A DNA stretch of 64,000 nt from Thalassovita litoralis. GTDB lineage: Bacteria > Pseudomonadota > Alphaproteobacteria > Rhodobacterales > Rhodobacteraceae. The stretch is taken from NCBI RefSeq assembly GCF_900182725.1, contig NZ_FXTO01000002.1, positions 248,001 to 312,000 of the forward strand, read 5' to 3'. Positions 38,303-48,311 of this stretch are shown here, piece by piece; within the stretch, counting starts at the first letter, position 1, and every line of letters starts with the position of its first letter. Made by a program: the position numbers and the translations under genes. A model generated the notes under the pieces. It was not told the origin of the DNA. It did not search any database and was given only the letters and a program-made list of their open reading frames with translations.

Positions 38303-38961
38303 CAGCAAACCTCTTGCGGTTCGGGGTGGTCGGTTGGGGCGGGCTGGGGATTGCGATTGGCCTTGCCCCACCACGGCAGATCACGGCCCAGAAACGCTGA
38401 TAGCCGGGCGCAGGCGTCTGCTGCGCCGACATCCAGCAGCAGAAAACGCGGGTCATCGCGGAACAGGCGTTCCAGATGGGCGTAATGTGCGCATATCCAT
38501 TGCACCCGCTGCGCAGGGTTTGCGCCATACCCCTTTGGCAGGCCGGGGATTTGGCCGTGGGGCAGGCGCTTGGTTCCCAGATCAGACCAGTTCAGGATGG
38601 AATTAGACAGCGCCTCGGGCATACGCCATGTGGCGATGAAATGCGTATTGGGGTGGTGCAGGCGAATGGCATCAATCACGCCCCAATCCATTTGCGGCCA
38701 CAGCGAATGGCCCTCGCTCAGGGTGCTGATTTCGGAAAACCCGTCAAACAGATCTAACCCGTGCAAGGGATCGCCGGTGGTAAAATAGCCGTGGTACAGC
38801 CGTTCCCCCACATAAGCCCCGTGCAGGTTCGTGTCGGGTGTCTGTCGGCGGCGGATGCGGTAATCAGCAATCCGCAACCCTGCGCGGCGCAGGGCATGGG
38901 CCAGCGTGGTGGTGCCTGATTTCGGCAGGCCCAGATTGACGATACGTTGCCGGTTGTTCAT
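38302..38961 (-). CDS. Sulfotransferase family protein
   Basis: A 219-residue cytoplasmic enzyme expected to move sulfate from PAPS to a hydroxyl or amino acceptor. The 5'-phosphosulfate loop is intact: NLGLPKSGTTTLAHAL at residues 9-24. A 3'-phosphate region with Arg and Ser is seen around TWRMPEALSNSILNW. The ATG at 38961 overlaps the upstream glycosyltransferase stop by four bases (ATGA); longer in-frame starts would extend into that gene. Confidence 0.8.
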   Translation of the reverse strand: MNNRQRIVNLGLPKSGTTTLAHALRRAGLRIADYRIRRRQTPDTNLHGAYVGERLYHGYFTTGDPLHGLDLFDGFSEISTLSEGHSLWPQMDWGVIDAIRLHHPNTHFIATWRMPEALSNSILNWSDLGTKRLPHGQIPGLPKGYGANPAQRVQWICAHYAHLERLFRDDPRFLLLDVGAADACARLSAFLGRDLPWWGKANRNPQPAPTDHPEPQEVC

Positions 38962-39989
38962 GGGGCGACCCCCAGTTTTGCCAACAGCTCCAATTCGGCC
39001 TGTGGCAGGGATGGGACGCTGCGCAGTTGCGCCTGCATGTCCCGATAGGCGGGTTGATCCAACAGCGCGTCCCGTTTTTCCCGGTGCAGGCGCACGCAAT
39101 CCTGATGCAGGGCGGCAATCGCGGGATCGTCCATCAGTTGCGCCAGTTCTGCCTTCAAGGCCGGGATCATGCGCAGGATACTGGTTTCGGGAACAGAACT
39201 GTCATTGCGTTCGCGCCAATATGTATCGTCAAAGGCGCGGTTTTCGCGGTTCACATCGCCCCGGTCATTTTTTACCAGATAGCTATCCAGCGACCGCAGG
39301 GCATAATGGTTCAACGTGGCAAAATCCCGTGCGCCCTTGGCCGGGAATTTGCGGATGCGGCGGGGATTGGCGGCGACCAGAAATTTATGCGGCACCGCGC
39401 GCCCGGACCCGTCCGTCCAGCGGGGGTGTTTGCGGGGCGGCAGTTTGTCCCGAAAAAACGGACGATGCGCGCCGAAATATTTCAGCGGGAAATCGCGGCG
39501 CATCAGGGTTTTTACCTCGATCGCCATTTCGCCACACCAGATATCCGGGTCATGGGTTTGGGTGAATTGTTCGATCACCGGGCGGTCCTGATAGGTTTCG
39601 ATCCCAGCATTGGCAAAGAACCGGAATGTCAGGGAAATCGCCTGCGGATCGCCGCAGGCATCAATCAGGGCGGGGATGGTGTGATCGCCGACATGGATAT
39701 TCAGGAATTCGTCCACATCCGCGACCCAAACCCAATCGGCCTGTGCGACCACCGGCTGTTTGGCGGCATGGCGCAGGGCTTCCATCTGGTAATTGCGGCC
39801 CTGCGCGGGGTTTGGCAGATGTTGCACGATGCCTTTGGCGGCCAGCGCATCCAGCAACAGGTCTGTGCCGTCATCGCAATCGTTGGAATAAAACAGGAAA
39901 TCGGTCACGCCAATGGCGCGGTGATAGGCGATCCATTCCAACAGGAAGGGGCCTTCGTTTTTGACACAGGTCACGGCGGTTATGCGCAT
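38958..39989 (-). CDS. Family 2-like glycosyltransferase (paralogue A)
   Basis: A 343-residue protein, first gene of the cluster. The core is the same as in its paralogues: ITAVTCVKNEGPFLLEWIAY, FLFYSNDCDDGTD, DVDEFLNIHVGD (91-102), TLMRRDFPLKYFGAHRP and LNHYALRSLDSYLVKNDRGD. No membrane segments are seen. Transcription should start in the 211-bp gap shared with the divergent MoxR-like gene at 40201. Function: probable transfer of a sugar to an exported polysaccharide or lipid. Confidence 0.8.
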   Translation of the reverse strand: MRITAVTCVKNEGPFLLEWIAYHRAIGVTDFLFYSNDCDDGTDLLLDALAAKGIVQHLPNPAQGRNYQMEALRHAAKQPVVAQADWVWVADVDEFLNIHVGDHTIPALIDACGDPQAISLTFRFFANAGIETYQDRPVIEQFTQTHDPDIWCGEMAIEVKTLMRRDFPLKYFGAHRPFFRDKLPPRKHPRWTDGSGRAVPHKFLVAANPRRIRKFPAKGARDFATLNHYALRSLDSYLVKNDRGDVNRENRAFDDTYWRERNDSSVPETSILRMIPALKAELAQLMDDPAIAALHQDCVRLHREKRDALLDQPAYRDMQAQLRSVPSLPQAELELLAKLGVAP

Positions 39990-40200
39990 GGCACACGCCC
40001 TTGCCCGGTCTGCTGTTTATGACACATGACTATACTGCCCATAATCCGGTTGCGGGTTGGTCCCGTTTTGCGCCGGTAAATCTTACCAAAAGAATGACAG
40101 GTGTGGGCAAAACCGTCAATGTCAGGACGCCCCTACGACATTGGTGCCCCTTGACGGCCCCGGCATCCCCTGCATCTGATAGGCCCGAGGGAGGACAGGC

Positions 40201-41109
40201 ATGAGCGACATTTCCACGATTGACGATGTGCAAACCCTGCTGGCGGGGCAGAACTATGTGTGTGGGCGGGCTTTAGCGACGGTAACGTTCCTGTCGCTGA
40301 AACTGGGCCGACCCCTGTTTCTGGAAGGCGAGGCGGGCGTCGGCAAGACCGAGATCGCCAAAGCCATCGCCGCCGCGCTGGGGCGCCGCCTGATCCGCCT
40401 GCAATGTTACGAAGGGTTGGACGCGTCCAGCGCCGTTTATGAATGGAATTTCGCGGCGCAGATGATTGCCATCCGAACCGCCGAAGCCTCGGGTGGGGCG
40501 GATCGGGATGCGCTGAAGGACGAACTGTTCACGCAGGATTATCTGATTGAACGTCCGCTGTTACAGGCCATGCGCCCACAGGACGGCGGCGCGCCGGTGC
40601 TGTTGATTGACGAACTGGACCGCACCGATGAACCGTTCGAGGCGTTTTTGCTGGAGGCGCTTTCGGATTTTCAGGTCACAATCCCCGAACTGGGAACGGT
40701 CAAAGCGCCCGAGCCGCCGATTGTCATCCTGACCTCGAACCGCACGCGCGAGGTCCATGACGCGCTGAAACGCCGCTGCCTGTATCATTGGGTCGATTAC
40801 CCGGATTTCCAGCGCGAAGTTGACATCTTGCAGGCCCGCGCCCCCGAAGCAGCCGAAAACCTGAGCCGCGAAGTGGTGGCCTTTGTGCAACGCCTGCGGA
40901 CCGAGGATTTGTTCAAAAAACCCGGTGTCGCGGAAACGATTGACTGGGCCAAATGCCTGTTGGCGCTGGACGTGCTGTCGCTTAGCCCCGAGGTGATTTC
41001 AGACACGATTGGCGCAATCCTGAAATATCAGGACGATATTGCCCGTTTGCAGGGGTCCGAAGCCAAGCGGTTGCTGGACGAAGCACAAGCCACGCTAGAG
41101 CCGGTCTGA
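40201..41109 (+). CDS. MoxR-type AAA+ ATPase, CoxD-like
   Basis: A 302-residue AAA+ chaperone. Walker A is GEAGVGKTEIAKAIA and Walker B is VLLIDELDRTDE; LTSNRTREVHDALKRRCLYHWVDYP in parts is the sensor 1 region. In the CO-dehydrogenase systems CoxD and its partner CoxE help build the [CuSMoO2] site. A strong ribosome-binding site (GAGGGAGGA) precedes the ATG. First gene of the rightward cox cluster. Confidence 0.88.
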   Translation: MSDISTIDDVQTLLAGQNYVCGRALATVTFLSLKLGRPLFLEGEAGVGKTEIAKAIAAALGRRLIRLQCYEGLDASSAVYEWNFAAQMIAIRTAEASGGADRDALKDELFTQDYLIERPLLQAMRPQDGGAPVLLIDELDRTDEPFEAFLLEALSDFQVTIPELGTVKAPEPPIVILTSNRTREVHDALKRRCLYHWVDYPDFQREVDILQARAPEAAENLSREVVAFVQRLRTEDLFKKPGVAETIDWAKCLLALDVLSLSPEVISDTIGAILKYQDDIARLQGSEAKRLLDEAQATLEPV

Positions 41110-41157
41110 TGTATGGCGACGGGGCTGGTGGCCGGGGGTGCTTGTGGGGGCTTGTGA

Positions 41158-42417
41158 ATGGTTGAATATCCCGATCTGGACCTGCCGGATAACCCAAAGC
41201 TGACGCATAATATCACCTATTTCGCCCGTGCCCTGCGCAAGGCGGGGCTGCCTATCGGGCCGGGTCGGGTGATTGATGCCATCCGTGCAGTCGAAGCGGC
41301 GGGATTTACAGATAAGCGGGATTTTTATTGGACGCTGCACGCCTGTTTCGTGAACCGGCCTGAACATCGGGCGGTGTTTTCGCAAATCTTCCGGCTGTAT
41401 TGGCGTGATCCGCGCTACATGGAACATATGATGGCGATGATGCTGCCCGCCATTCGGGGCGTGCAAGAGGACCGCCCCGCGCAAGCCGCTGAAAAACGCG
41501 CGGCACAGGCGTTGCTGGATGGACAATTGCCGGATGTCCCCCAACCCGAAGAGGCCGAGGAAGAAACCAAGATCGAAGTCGATGCCTCGATGACCATGTC
41601 ATCCGAGGAACGGCTGAAAACGCTGGATTTTGAACAGATGAGCGCCGAGGAAATGGCGCAGGCCAAGCGGATGCTGGCGCGGCTGAGCCTGCCGGTGAAA
41701 CCGATCCCGTCACGCCGGGCGCAGACCAGCTTGCAGGGGCGGCGGATCGACTGGCGGCGCACGATGCGCGGGGCCATGCGACGGGGCGGTGAACTGCACG
41801 ACATCGCCCTGAAAGCGCCCAAACCCCGTTGGCCCAATCTGGTGGTGCTGTGCGATATTTCCGGGTCGATGAGCCAATATAGTCGGATGGTGCTGCATTT
41901 CCTTCATGCGGTTGCCAACGAAAAGGGGGCAGGCTGGGCCAAGGTTCATGCCTTCACCTTTGGCACGCGGCTGACCAATATCACCCGCCATCTGGCAACC
42001 CGTGACGTGGATCAGGCGTTACATGCAGCAGGGGCCGAGGCGCAGGATTGGGAAGGCGGCACAAGGATCGGCGATTGCCTTCATGCGTTTAACCGCGACT
42101 GGTCGCGCCGGGTTATGGGGCAGGGGGCGGTGGTGCTGCTAATCACCGACGGTCTGGACCGGGGCGATGCGCGGGCCTTGGAAAAAGAGGTGGAACGCCT
42201 GCACCTGTCCGCCCGCCGTCTGATCTGGTTGAACCCGCTGCTGCGCTGGGATGGGTTCGCGCCCAAGGCCACGGGGATCAAGGCCATGCTGCCCCATGTG
42301 GATGCCTTTCGCGCGGGGCATTCCATCGCCACGCTGGAAGAGCTGGCCGCCGCGATTTCCCGCCCCGATGACGGAGGCGAGAAGGACCGGCTGATGGCAT
42401 TGCTGCGAGCGGGTTAA
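41158..42417 (+). CDS. VWA-domain protein, CoxE-like
   Basis: A 419-residue protein with a C-terminal von Willebrand A domain. The MIDAS metal site is VVLCDISGSMSQYSRM (DxSxS). The N-terminal half is helical with an acidic central stretch (PEEAEEETKIEVD). It works with the MoxR ATPase in maturation of the molybdenum enzyme. The stop codon overlaps that of the opposite-strand gene: the four bases TTAA at 42414-42417 hold both stops. Confidence 0.88.
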   Translation: MVEYPDLDLPDNPKLTHNITYFARALRKAGLPIGPGRVIDAIRAVEAAGFTDKRDFYWTLHACFVNRPEHRAVFSQIFRLYWRDPRYMEHMMAMMLPAIRGVQEDRPAQAAEKRAAQALLDGQLPDVPQPEEAEEETKIEVDASMTMSSEERLKTLDFEQMSAEEMAQAKRMLARLSLPVKPIPSRRAQTSLQGRRIDWRRTMRGAMRRGGELHDIALKAPKPRWPNLVVLCDISGSMSQYSRMVLHFLHAVANEKGAGWAKVHAFTFGTRLTNITRHLATRDVDQALHAAGAEAQDWEGGTRIGDCLHAFNRDWSRRVMGQGAVVLLITDGLDRGDARALEKEVERLHLSARRLIWLNPLLRWDGFAPKATGIKAMLPHVDAFRAGHSIATLEELAAAISRPDDGGEKDRLMALLRAG

Positions 42418-43025
42418 TCAACCCGCTGAAACAGGGTGTAGCAATAGCGTTGTTCAACGCCTGATGGCGTGGTGTGAATGTGGCGCTGTTCGCTGATCAG
42501 GCGGAACGCTGGTCCCAACAGGCGGTGCAGGCTGGTCCCATCATGGCGCTGAACCGGCTGGCCAAAGCATTTTTCCGGCCCATCCGGCGCGAATGTGGCG
42601 ATGATGGCATGGCCATTGGGGGCCAGCGCGCGGGTCAGCGTGGTGGCGTAATCGGCCTGATCCTGTGGCGTGGTCAGGAAATGCAGCGCCGCACGGTCAT
42701 GGCACAGCGCATAGCGGCGCTGCGGTTGCCAGTGGCACACATCCGCAATCAGCGTTTCGGCCAACGCCCCATTGGGTAAATCGTTTCGCAGCCCTGCCAA
42801 TGCCGCTTCGGATAGGTCCAGCGCGGTCAGATCGTCAAACCCCGCCGCTGCCAATGCCCGCAGCAAGGGGGAGCTTCCGGCACCGATATCAACAACGGCA
42901 TCGTGTGGGCCAATACCTGCTTGCCGGACCAAGGATAAGGACAGTTCCGGGACGGGTTCGTGCCATGAAAGATCACTGTGATCTTTTTCCCGATAGGCGC
43001 GGTCCCAATCGGCGCGGTGTGACAT
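42414..43025 (-). CDS. Class I SAM-dependent methyltransferase
   Basis: A 203-residue protein. The SAM motif I is AVVDIGAGSSPLLRALAAAGF, and motif II-like ALDLSEAALAGLR follows; the start MSHRADWDRAYREKDHSDLSWHE in two parts is typical of a thiopurine-methyltransferase-like group common in alphaproteobacteria. Substrate unknown. It lies on the opposite strand between coxE-like and coxF-like genes, so it interrupts the cox maturation cluster. Confidence 0.8.
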   Translation of the reverse strand: MSHRADWDRAYREKDHSDLSWHEPVPELSLSLVRQAGIGPHDAVVDIGAGSSPLLRALAAAGFDDLTALDLSEAALAGLRNDLPNGALAETLIADVCHWQPQRRYALCHDRAALHFLTTPQDQADYATTLTRALAPNGHAIIATFAPDGPEKCFGQPVQRHDGTSLHRLLGPAFRLISEQRHIHTTPSGVEQRYCYTLFQRVD

Positions 43026-43070
43026 GTGGTTTTCCTTCCCTGTGTTGCATCCGGGGATGCTTTGGTTTTG

Positions 43071-43125
43071 GATATATAATATTCACAATTTAAAATATGA
43101 AAATACATTCCTGAAAATATATGAT
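43071..43125. promoter_or_regulatory. AT-rich divergent promoter region
   Basis: About 55 bases that are almost entirely A/T (for example GATATATAATATTCAC and AATTTAAAATATG) in an otherwise GC-rich window, between the divergent methyltransferase and coxF-like genes. A promoter for either or both is likely; exact boxes are ambiguous. Confidence 0.45.
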
Positions 43126-43214
43126 TGCGGGACGGTTGGACCTTTGTCGTAGCATCTGGGGGGCAGACAGCGCCCGATCCTGTGCTAGATTGCCCCGTGT
43201 GAGGGGGAAAGATC

Positions 43215-44180
43215 ATGGACCGTTTCGACAATATCCCGGAAATTGCACTGGCCTGGCATAAGACGGGCAAGGGCGCGGCGCTGGCGACCGTGGTGGAAAC
43301 ATGGGGCAGTGCGCCCCGGCGTGTGGGCAGCCAGTTGGCGATTTCCGGCGCGGGGGACATCGAAGGCTCGGTTTCGGGCGGCTGCGTCGAAGGCGCTGTG
43401 GTGGTCGAGGCGCTGGAGGCGCTGGAGGATGGCAAGGCCCGGATGCTGGAATATGGCGTCAGCGATGGTGATGCCTTTGCCGTGGGGCTGGCCTGTGGCG
43501 GCACGATCCGGGTGCTGGTCGAACCCATTGGCGATGCCTTGCCGCTGGACCTGCTGGAGGGGTTGGTTGCCGCCCGCGCGGCGCGGCAGCGGGTGGCTGT
43601 GGTGGCCGATCTGGTGGATGGCGACCGCTGGCTGACCCATCACGGGCATGACGAACGGTTCCGCATGGATCGGTCGGGGTTCGAGGAAGACGGGCGCTTT
43701 TTCGTGTCGATCCACAACCCGCCGCTACGGATGATCGTGGTGGGCGCGGTACATATCGCACAGGCCTTGGTGCCGATGGCGCGGCTGGCGGGGTATGATC
43801 CCACGCTGATCGACCCGCGCGACAGTTTCGGATCGCAGGCGCGGTTTCCGGGGGAAACGATCCTGCATGACTGGCCTGACGATGCGGTGAAATCGCTGGG
43901 GCTGGATACCCGCACGGCACTGGTGTTGCTGACCCATGACCCAAAACTGGACGATCCCGCGCTGGAACAGGCCTTGGCCGCGGAAGTGTTTTACATCGGG
44001 GCGCTGGGATCGAAGCGCACCCATGCCAAACGGGTGGAACGGCTAAGCCAGCGGGGCTTCACAGCGGAACAAATCGCCCGGATTCACGGCCCAGTGGGGC
44101 TGGATATTGGCGCGGCCAGCCCGGCGGAAATCGCGGTGTCCATTCTGGCGGAATGCACCCAAGTGTTGAGGCAGGGATGA
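43215..44180 (+). CDS. XdhC/CoxI family maturation factor, CoxF-like
   Basis: A 321-residue protein. The XdhC/CoxI N-terminal domain shows VETWGSAPRRVGSQLAI and GSVSGGCVEGAVVVEAL; the Rossmann-like domain shows MIVVGAVHIAQALVPMARLAGY in parts and YIGALGSKRTHAKRVERL. In cox clusters this family prepares molybdenum cofactor for the large subunit. It is a separate paralogue of xdhC at 12802. It overlaps the next gene by four bases (ATGA). GAGGGGGAAAG precedes the start. Confidence 0.9.
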   Translation: MDRFDNIPEIALAWHKTGKGAALATVVETWGSAPRRVGSQLAISGAGDIEGSVSGGCVEGAVVVEALEALEDGKARMLEYGVSDGDAFAVGLACGGTIRVLVEPIGDALPLDLLEGLVAARAARQRVAVVADLVDGDRWLTHHGHDERFRMDRSGFEEDGRFFVSIHNPPLRMIVVGAVHIAQALVPMARLAGYDPTLIDPRDSFGSQARFPGETILHDWPDDAVKSLGLDTRTALVLLTHDPKLDDPALEQALAAEVFYIGALGSKRTHAKRVERLSQRGFTAEQIARIHGPVGLDIGAASPAEIAVSILAECTQVLRQG

Positions 44181-45166
44181 AATTCGGTCCGGTTGATCCG
44201 GCACAGGCCGAAGGGGCCATTCTGGCGCATTCGCTGGATTTGCAGGGGCAGAAATTGCGGAAGGGTCTGGTGCTGGACCCCGTGCATATCAGCGCGATGC
44301 AGGCCGCCGGGATCACGCAGGTGATCGTTGCGCAACTGGGCGCGGATGATCTGCACGAAGATGACGCCGCACAGCAATTGGCAGCGGCGATTGCCCCCGA
44401 TCTGACTGGGCTGCGGTTGTCCAATGCCTTTACCGGGCGGGTCAATATACTGGCCGATGGGCCGGGTGTGGTGGTGCTGGACGAGGAAAAGCTGATCGCC
44501 GCCAACGAGGTGCATCCGATGATTACCGTGGCGACAGTTCCGCCGTGGCAACAGATGGGTGCGCGCGGAATGGTGGCAACGGTCAAGATCATTTCCTATG
44601 GCGTGGCAGCGGCGGATGTGGCGCGGGCCTGTGATCTGGCGGCGGGCGCGATCCGCTTTGCCCCGGTGGTGCTGCGGAATGCCACGCTGATCGTCACGGA
44701 AATCCCCGGCGGCGCGGGCGAAAAAGGCGTGGCCGCGATCGAAGGACGGCTGACCGCCTTGGGGATGTCATTGGACACGGTCGTGACGGTTCCCCATCAG
44801 GAAATCCCGCTGCGTGATGCGCTGTCGGCGGTAAACAGCGATCTGGCGCTGATTTTGACGGGGTCGGCCACATCGGACCCGATGGATGTCGCCCCGCAGG
44901 CGGTGCGTCTGGCGGGCGGTCGGGTGGAACGGTTCGGGATGCCGGTGGACCCCGGAAACCTGCTGTTTTTGGGGGAATTGAACCAACGCCCGGTGATCGG
45001 CCTGCCGGGCTGCGCGCGGTCCCCGGCCCTGAACGGGGCGGATTGGGTGCTGTCGCGGGTGGCCTGCGGCATTCCCGTGACGGGGCGCGATATTGCCCGC
45101 ATGGGCGTGGGCGGCTTGCTAAAGGAAATCCCCACCCGCCCGATGCCGCGCCGGGGCAAGGGCTGA
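44177..45166 (+). CDS. Molybdopterin-binding protein (MoeA/MoaB-like domain)
   Basis: A 329-residue protein with a C-terminal molybdopterin-binding fold: LILTGSATSDPMDVAPQAV, then GMPVDPGNLLFLGEL and RPVIGLPGCARSPALNG match the MoeA-type loop in which sugar-like phosphates bind. The N-terminal part (FGPVDPAQAEGAILAHSL) resembles the start of MoeA domains. It probably supplies or holds cofactor for the cox enzyme. The ATG at 44177 overlaps the coxF-like stop; the earlier frame start is within that gene. Confidence 0.82.
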   Translation: MKFGPVDPAQAEGAILAHSLDLQGQKLRKGLVLDPVHISAMQAAGITQVIVAQLGADDLHEDDAAQQLAAAIAPDLTGLRLSNAFTGRVNILADGPGVVVLDEEKLIAANEVHPMITVATVPPWQQMGARGMVATVKIISYGVAAADVARACDLAAGAIRFAPVVLRNATLIVTEIPGGAGEKGVAAIEGRLTALGMSLDTVVTVPHQEIPLRDALSAVNSDLALILTGSATSDPMDVAPQAVRLAGGRVERFGMPVDPGNLLFLGELNQRPVIGLPGCARSPALNGADWVLSRVACGIPVTGRDIARMGVGGLLKEIPTRPMPRRGKG

Positions 45167-45327
45167 GCTTGCCCGCGCTCTCGTTTTTCGGGAGGCTGCT
45201 TTTGTCAGAACAATTTTTGCGTCAGGCGGTGGAAACTGTCCTGTTTCGGAAAAATCGCCTTCTCAACTGGAAAGGCGCGTGATTAACTCCACCATACCAA
45301 GCAGAAATTGCGCCAGGGAGGAGTTAC

Positions 45328-45813
45328 ATGACAAAAGTGGAAATGACGGTAAACGGAAAATCCGTTTCCGGGGACGTAGAGGGCCGGACGCTGCTGGTTC
45401 AGTTTCTGCGCGACGGGCTGGGGCTGACTGGCACCCATGTGGGCTGTGACACCAGCCAATGCGGGGCCTGTGTGGTGCATGTGAACGGTGTGGCTGTGAA
45501 ATCCTGCACCATGCTGGCGCTGGAAGCTGACGGGGCAGATGTGTCCACCATCGAAGGACAGGCCGCGCCGGACGGCACGCTGAACGTCATTCAACAGGCG
45601 TTTCAGGATCATCACGGGTTGCAATGTGGGTTCTGTACGCCGGGCATGGTGATGTCTGCGGCGGCATTGCTGAAAGACAACCCCAAACCGACCGAAGCGG
45701 AAATCCGTCATTATCTGGAAGGCAATATTTGCCGCTGCACCGGCTATCATAACATCGTCAAGGCGATCATGGCTGCATCCGGGCAGGATGTCGGGGCTGT
45801 TGCCGCCGAGTGA
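45328..45813 (+). CDS. coxS: CO-dehydrogenase-type small subunit, 2x[2Fe-2S]
   Basis: A 161-residue electron-transfer subunit. The plant-type cluster site is CDTSQCGAC and the second cluster uses CGFCTPGM ... CRCTGYH. It passes electrons from the molybdenum site to the FAD subunit. A strong GGAGGAG site precedes the ATG. A 162-bp gap before it may hold a separate promoter for coxS-coxL-coxM. Confidence 0.93.
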   Translation: MTKVEMTVNGKSVSGDVEGRTLLVQFLRDGLGLTGTHVGCDTSQCGACVVHVNGVAVKSCTMLALEADGADVSTIEGQAAPDGTLNVIQQAFQDHHGLQCGFCTPGMVMSAAALLKDNPKPTEAEIRHYLEGNICRCTGYHNIVKAIMAASGQDVGAVAAE

Positions 45814-45854
45814 CCAATATCCGGCTCCGGCGCTTTGGGTTGCCGGGGGGGTTT

Positions 45855-45876
45855 GAGTATTTTTGGCAAGATGAAA
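45855..45876 (-). repeat. Head-hairpin repeat, class B, between coxS and coxL
   Basis: On the minus strand TTTCATCTTGC, variable bases, AAATACTC, followed by A/C-rich sequence without a clear hairpin. It splits an otherwise compact operon between coxS and coxL. Confidence 0.65.
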
Positions 45877-45929
45877 GGCGGGGTGCGCGTCAGGAGGAGG
45901 CCGCAGTTCGCCGCAAGGGAGGATGAACC

Positions 45930-48299
45930 ATGCCGAAAGATCACGGCATCGGCGCCAGCAATAAGCGGCGCGAGGATGTGCGGTTCCTGACCGGAACCGG
46001 CAACTATACCGACGACATTAATGTGAATGGTCAGGCCTATGTGTATTTCCTGCGCTCGGACGTGGCGCATGGGCGGATCAACAAGGTGGATACCAGCGAC
46101 GCCGAAGCCATGCCCGGCGTGGTGCGGATTTTCACCGGCAAGGATTTCGAGGGTGTCGGCGGTTTGCCTTGTGGCTGGCTGGTGACGGATAAACACGGCC
46201 AGCCGATGCAGGAACCGGGGCATCCGGTGCTGGCGCAGGGCAAAGTACGCCATGTGGGCGATCCCATCGCCGCCGTGGTGGCTGACAGTCTGGCGCAGGC
46301 ACGCGATGCGGCCGAAGCGATTGTTCTGGACATCGAAGAATTGCCCGCCGTGGTGAACATGAAGGCCGCGCTGGCCGATGGTGCGCCCAAGGTGCATGAC
46401 GATCTGGCCAATAACCTGTGCTACGACTGGGGCTTTGTCGAAGAAAACAAGGGCGCGGTCGAAGATGCCTTTGCCAAGGCAGCGCATGTGACCACGCTGG
46501 AACTGGTGAACAACCGCCTGATCGCCAACCCGATGGAACCGCGTGTGGCGGTGGGGGATTTCAGCCGGGCCACCGGGGAATCGACGCTGTACACCACCAG
46601 CCAGAACCCGCATGTGATCCGGCTGCTGATGGGCGCCTTTGTGCTGGGCATTCCCGAACACAAGCTGCGGGTGATTGCCCCGGATGTGGGCGGGGGCTTT
46701 GGCACCAAGATTTTCCACTATGCCGAGGAAGCATTCTGTACCTTTGCCGCCAAGGCGCTGAACCGGGCCGTGAAATGGACCGCCAGCCGGTCCGAGGCGT
46801 TCATGTCCGATGCACATGGCCGGGATCATGTCAGCAAGATCGAACTGGCGTTGGATGCAGACAATAACTTTACCGCGCTGCGGACTGAAACCTATGCCAA
46901 TATGGGGGCGTATCTGTCCACCTTTGCGCCATCGGTTCCAACATGGCTGCATGGTACGCTGATGGCGGGGAATTACCGCACGCCGCTGATCTATGTGAAC
47001 GTGAAGGCGGTGTTTACCAATACCGTGCCTGTGGATGCCTATCGCGGCGCTGGCCGCCCGGAAGCGACCTATCAGTTGGAACGCGTGATCGACAAGGCCG
47101 CGCGGGAATTGGGCGTTGATCCGGTGGCGCTGCGCCGTCAGAATTTCATCCAGCCCGATCAGTTCCCCTATGCCACCCCTGTGGCGGTGGAATATGACAC
47201 CGGCGATTATGACGCCACGATGGATAAGCTGATTGAAATCGCTGATTTTTCAGGGTTCGACAAACGTCTGGCCGAGTCCAAAGCCCGTGGCAAGCTGCGC
47301 GGTTTGGGGGTGAACTGCTATATCGAGGCATGTGGCATCGCACCGTCCAATCTGGTTGGCCAATTGGGCGCACGGGCGGGGCTGTATGAATCCGCCACCG
47401 TGCGGGTGAATGCCACCGGCGGTATCGTTGTGATGACCGGATCGCACAGCCACGGGCAGGGGCACGAAACCACCTTTCCGCAGGTGATTGCTGAAATGAT
47501 CGGGATTGACGAAAGCATGGTGGAAATCGTGCATGGCGATACGTCAAACACACCGATGGGCATGGGCACCTATGGGTCACGGTCGCTGGCTGTTGGTGGC
47601 TCGGCCATGGTGCGGGCCGCTGAAAAGGTGATCAACAAGGCCAAGAAGATCGCGGCGCATTTGCTAGAGGCATCCGAGGCCGACATTGAACTGAAAGACG
47701 GCCAATTCAGCGTGGCAGGCACCGATAAATCGGTGGCATGGGGTGATGTGACCCTGGCCGCCTATGTGCCGCACAATTACCCGCTGGAAAATCTGGAACC
47801 GGGGCTGGAGGAAACGGCATTCTACGATCCGTCCAACTTCACCTATCCCGCCGGGGCCTATGCCTGCGAGATTGAGGTGGACCCGGATACCGGCAAGGTG
47901 ACGATCGAACGGTTTGCCGCTGCTGATGATTTCGGCAATGTGGTCAATCCGATGATCGTCGAAGGTCAGGTTCATGGCGGTTTGGCCCAAGGTATTGGAC
48001 AGGCGCTTCTGGAAGGGGCAGTTTATGATGAAAACGGGCAGCTTCTGACCGGATCTTACATGGACTATGCAATGCCCCGCGCCAGCGATGTGCCGTTCTA
48101 CAGCGTGGATCATTCGTGTCAAACGCCCTGTACCCACAACCCGCTGGGCGTCAAAGGCTGTGGCGAAGCCGGGGCCATTGGATCGCCGCCTGCGGTGGTT
48201 AATGCCGTGGTAGACGCGTTGCAACGGGCCGGAAAGCCCGTCACCCATATCGACATGCCGCTGTCGCCCGCCCGTGTCTGGGCCGCGATGAACGGTTAA
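45930..48299 (+). CDS. coxL: CO-dehydrogenase-type large subunit, form II
   Basis: A 789-residue molybdenum hydroxylase subunit. [13 protein letters not shown]-type and [15 protein letters not shown] segments bind molybdopterin, and [21 protein letters not shown] is the late active-site loop with the conserved Glu. The loop that in form I enzymes reads AYxCSFR is AYRGAGR here (370-376), the form II signature. Form II enzymes are not firmly shown to oxidise CO, so the true substrate may be another small molecule. Gene order S-L-M also fits form II. Confidence 0.93.
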   Translation: MPKDHGIGASNKRREDVRFLTGTGNYTDDINVNGQAYVYFLRSDVAHGRINKVDTSDAEAMPGVVRIFTGKDFEGVGGLPCGWLVTDKHGQPMQEPGHPVLAQGKVRHVGDPIAAVVADSLAQARDAAEAIVLDIEELPAVVNMKAALADGAPKVHDDLANNLCYDWGFVEENKGAVEDAFAKAAHVTTLELVNNRLIANPMEPRVAVGDFSRATGESTLYTTSQNPHVIRLLMGAFVLGIPEHKLRVIAPDVGGGFGTKIFHYAEEAFCTFAAKALNRAVKWTASRSEAFMSDAHGRDHVSKIELALDADNNFTALRTETYANMGAYLSTFAPSVPTWLHGTLMAGNYRTPLIYVNVKAVFTNTVPVDAYRGAGRPEATYQLERVIDKAARELGVDPVALRRQNFIQPDQFPYATPVAVEYDTGDYDATMDKLIEIADFSGFDKRLAESKARGKLRGLGVNCYIEACGIAPSNLVGQLGARAGLYESATVRVNATGGIVVMTGSHSHGQGHETTFPQVIAEMIGIDESMVEIVHGDTSNTPMGMGTYGSRSLAVGGSAMVRAAEKVINKAKKIAAHLLEASEADIELKDGQFSVAGTDKSVAWGDVTLAAYVPHNYPLENLEPGLEETAFYDPSNFTYPAGAYACEIEVDPDTGKVTIERFAAADDFGNVVNPMIVEGQVHGGLAQGIGQALLEGAVYDENGQLLTGSYMDYAMPRASDVPFYSVDHSCQTPCTHNPLGVKGCGEAGAIGSPPAVVNAVVDALQRAGKPVTHIDMPLSPARVWAAMNG

Positions 48300-48311
48300 G
48301 GAGAGGTAAGC

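Noticed and set aside
40001-40200. A possible small gene in the gap between glycosyltransferase A and the MoxR-like gene
   Set aside because: The frame has no ribosome-binding site or family features, and the region must hold two divergent promoters.
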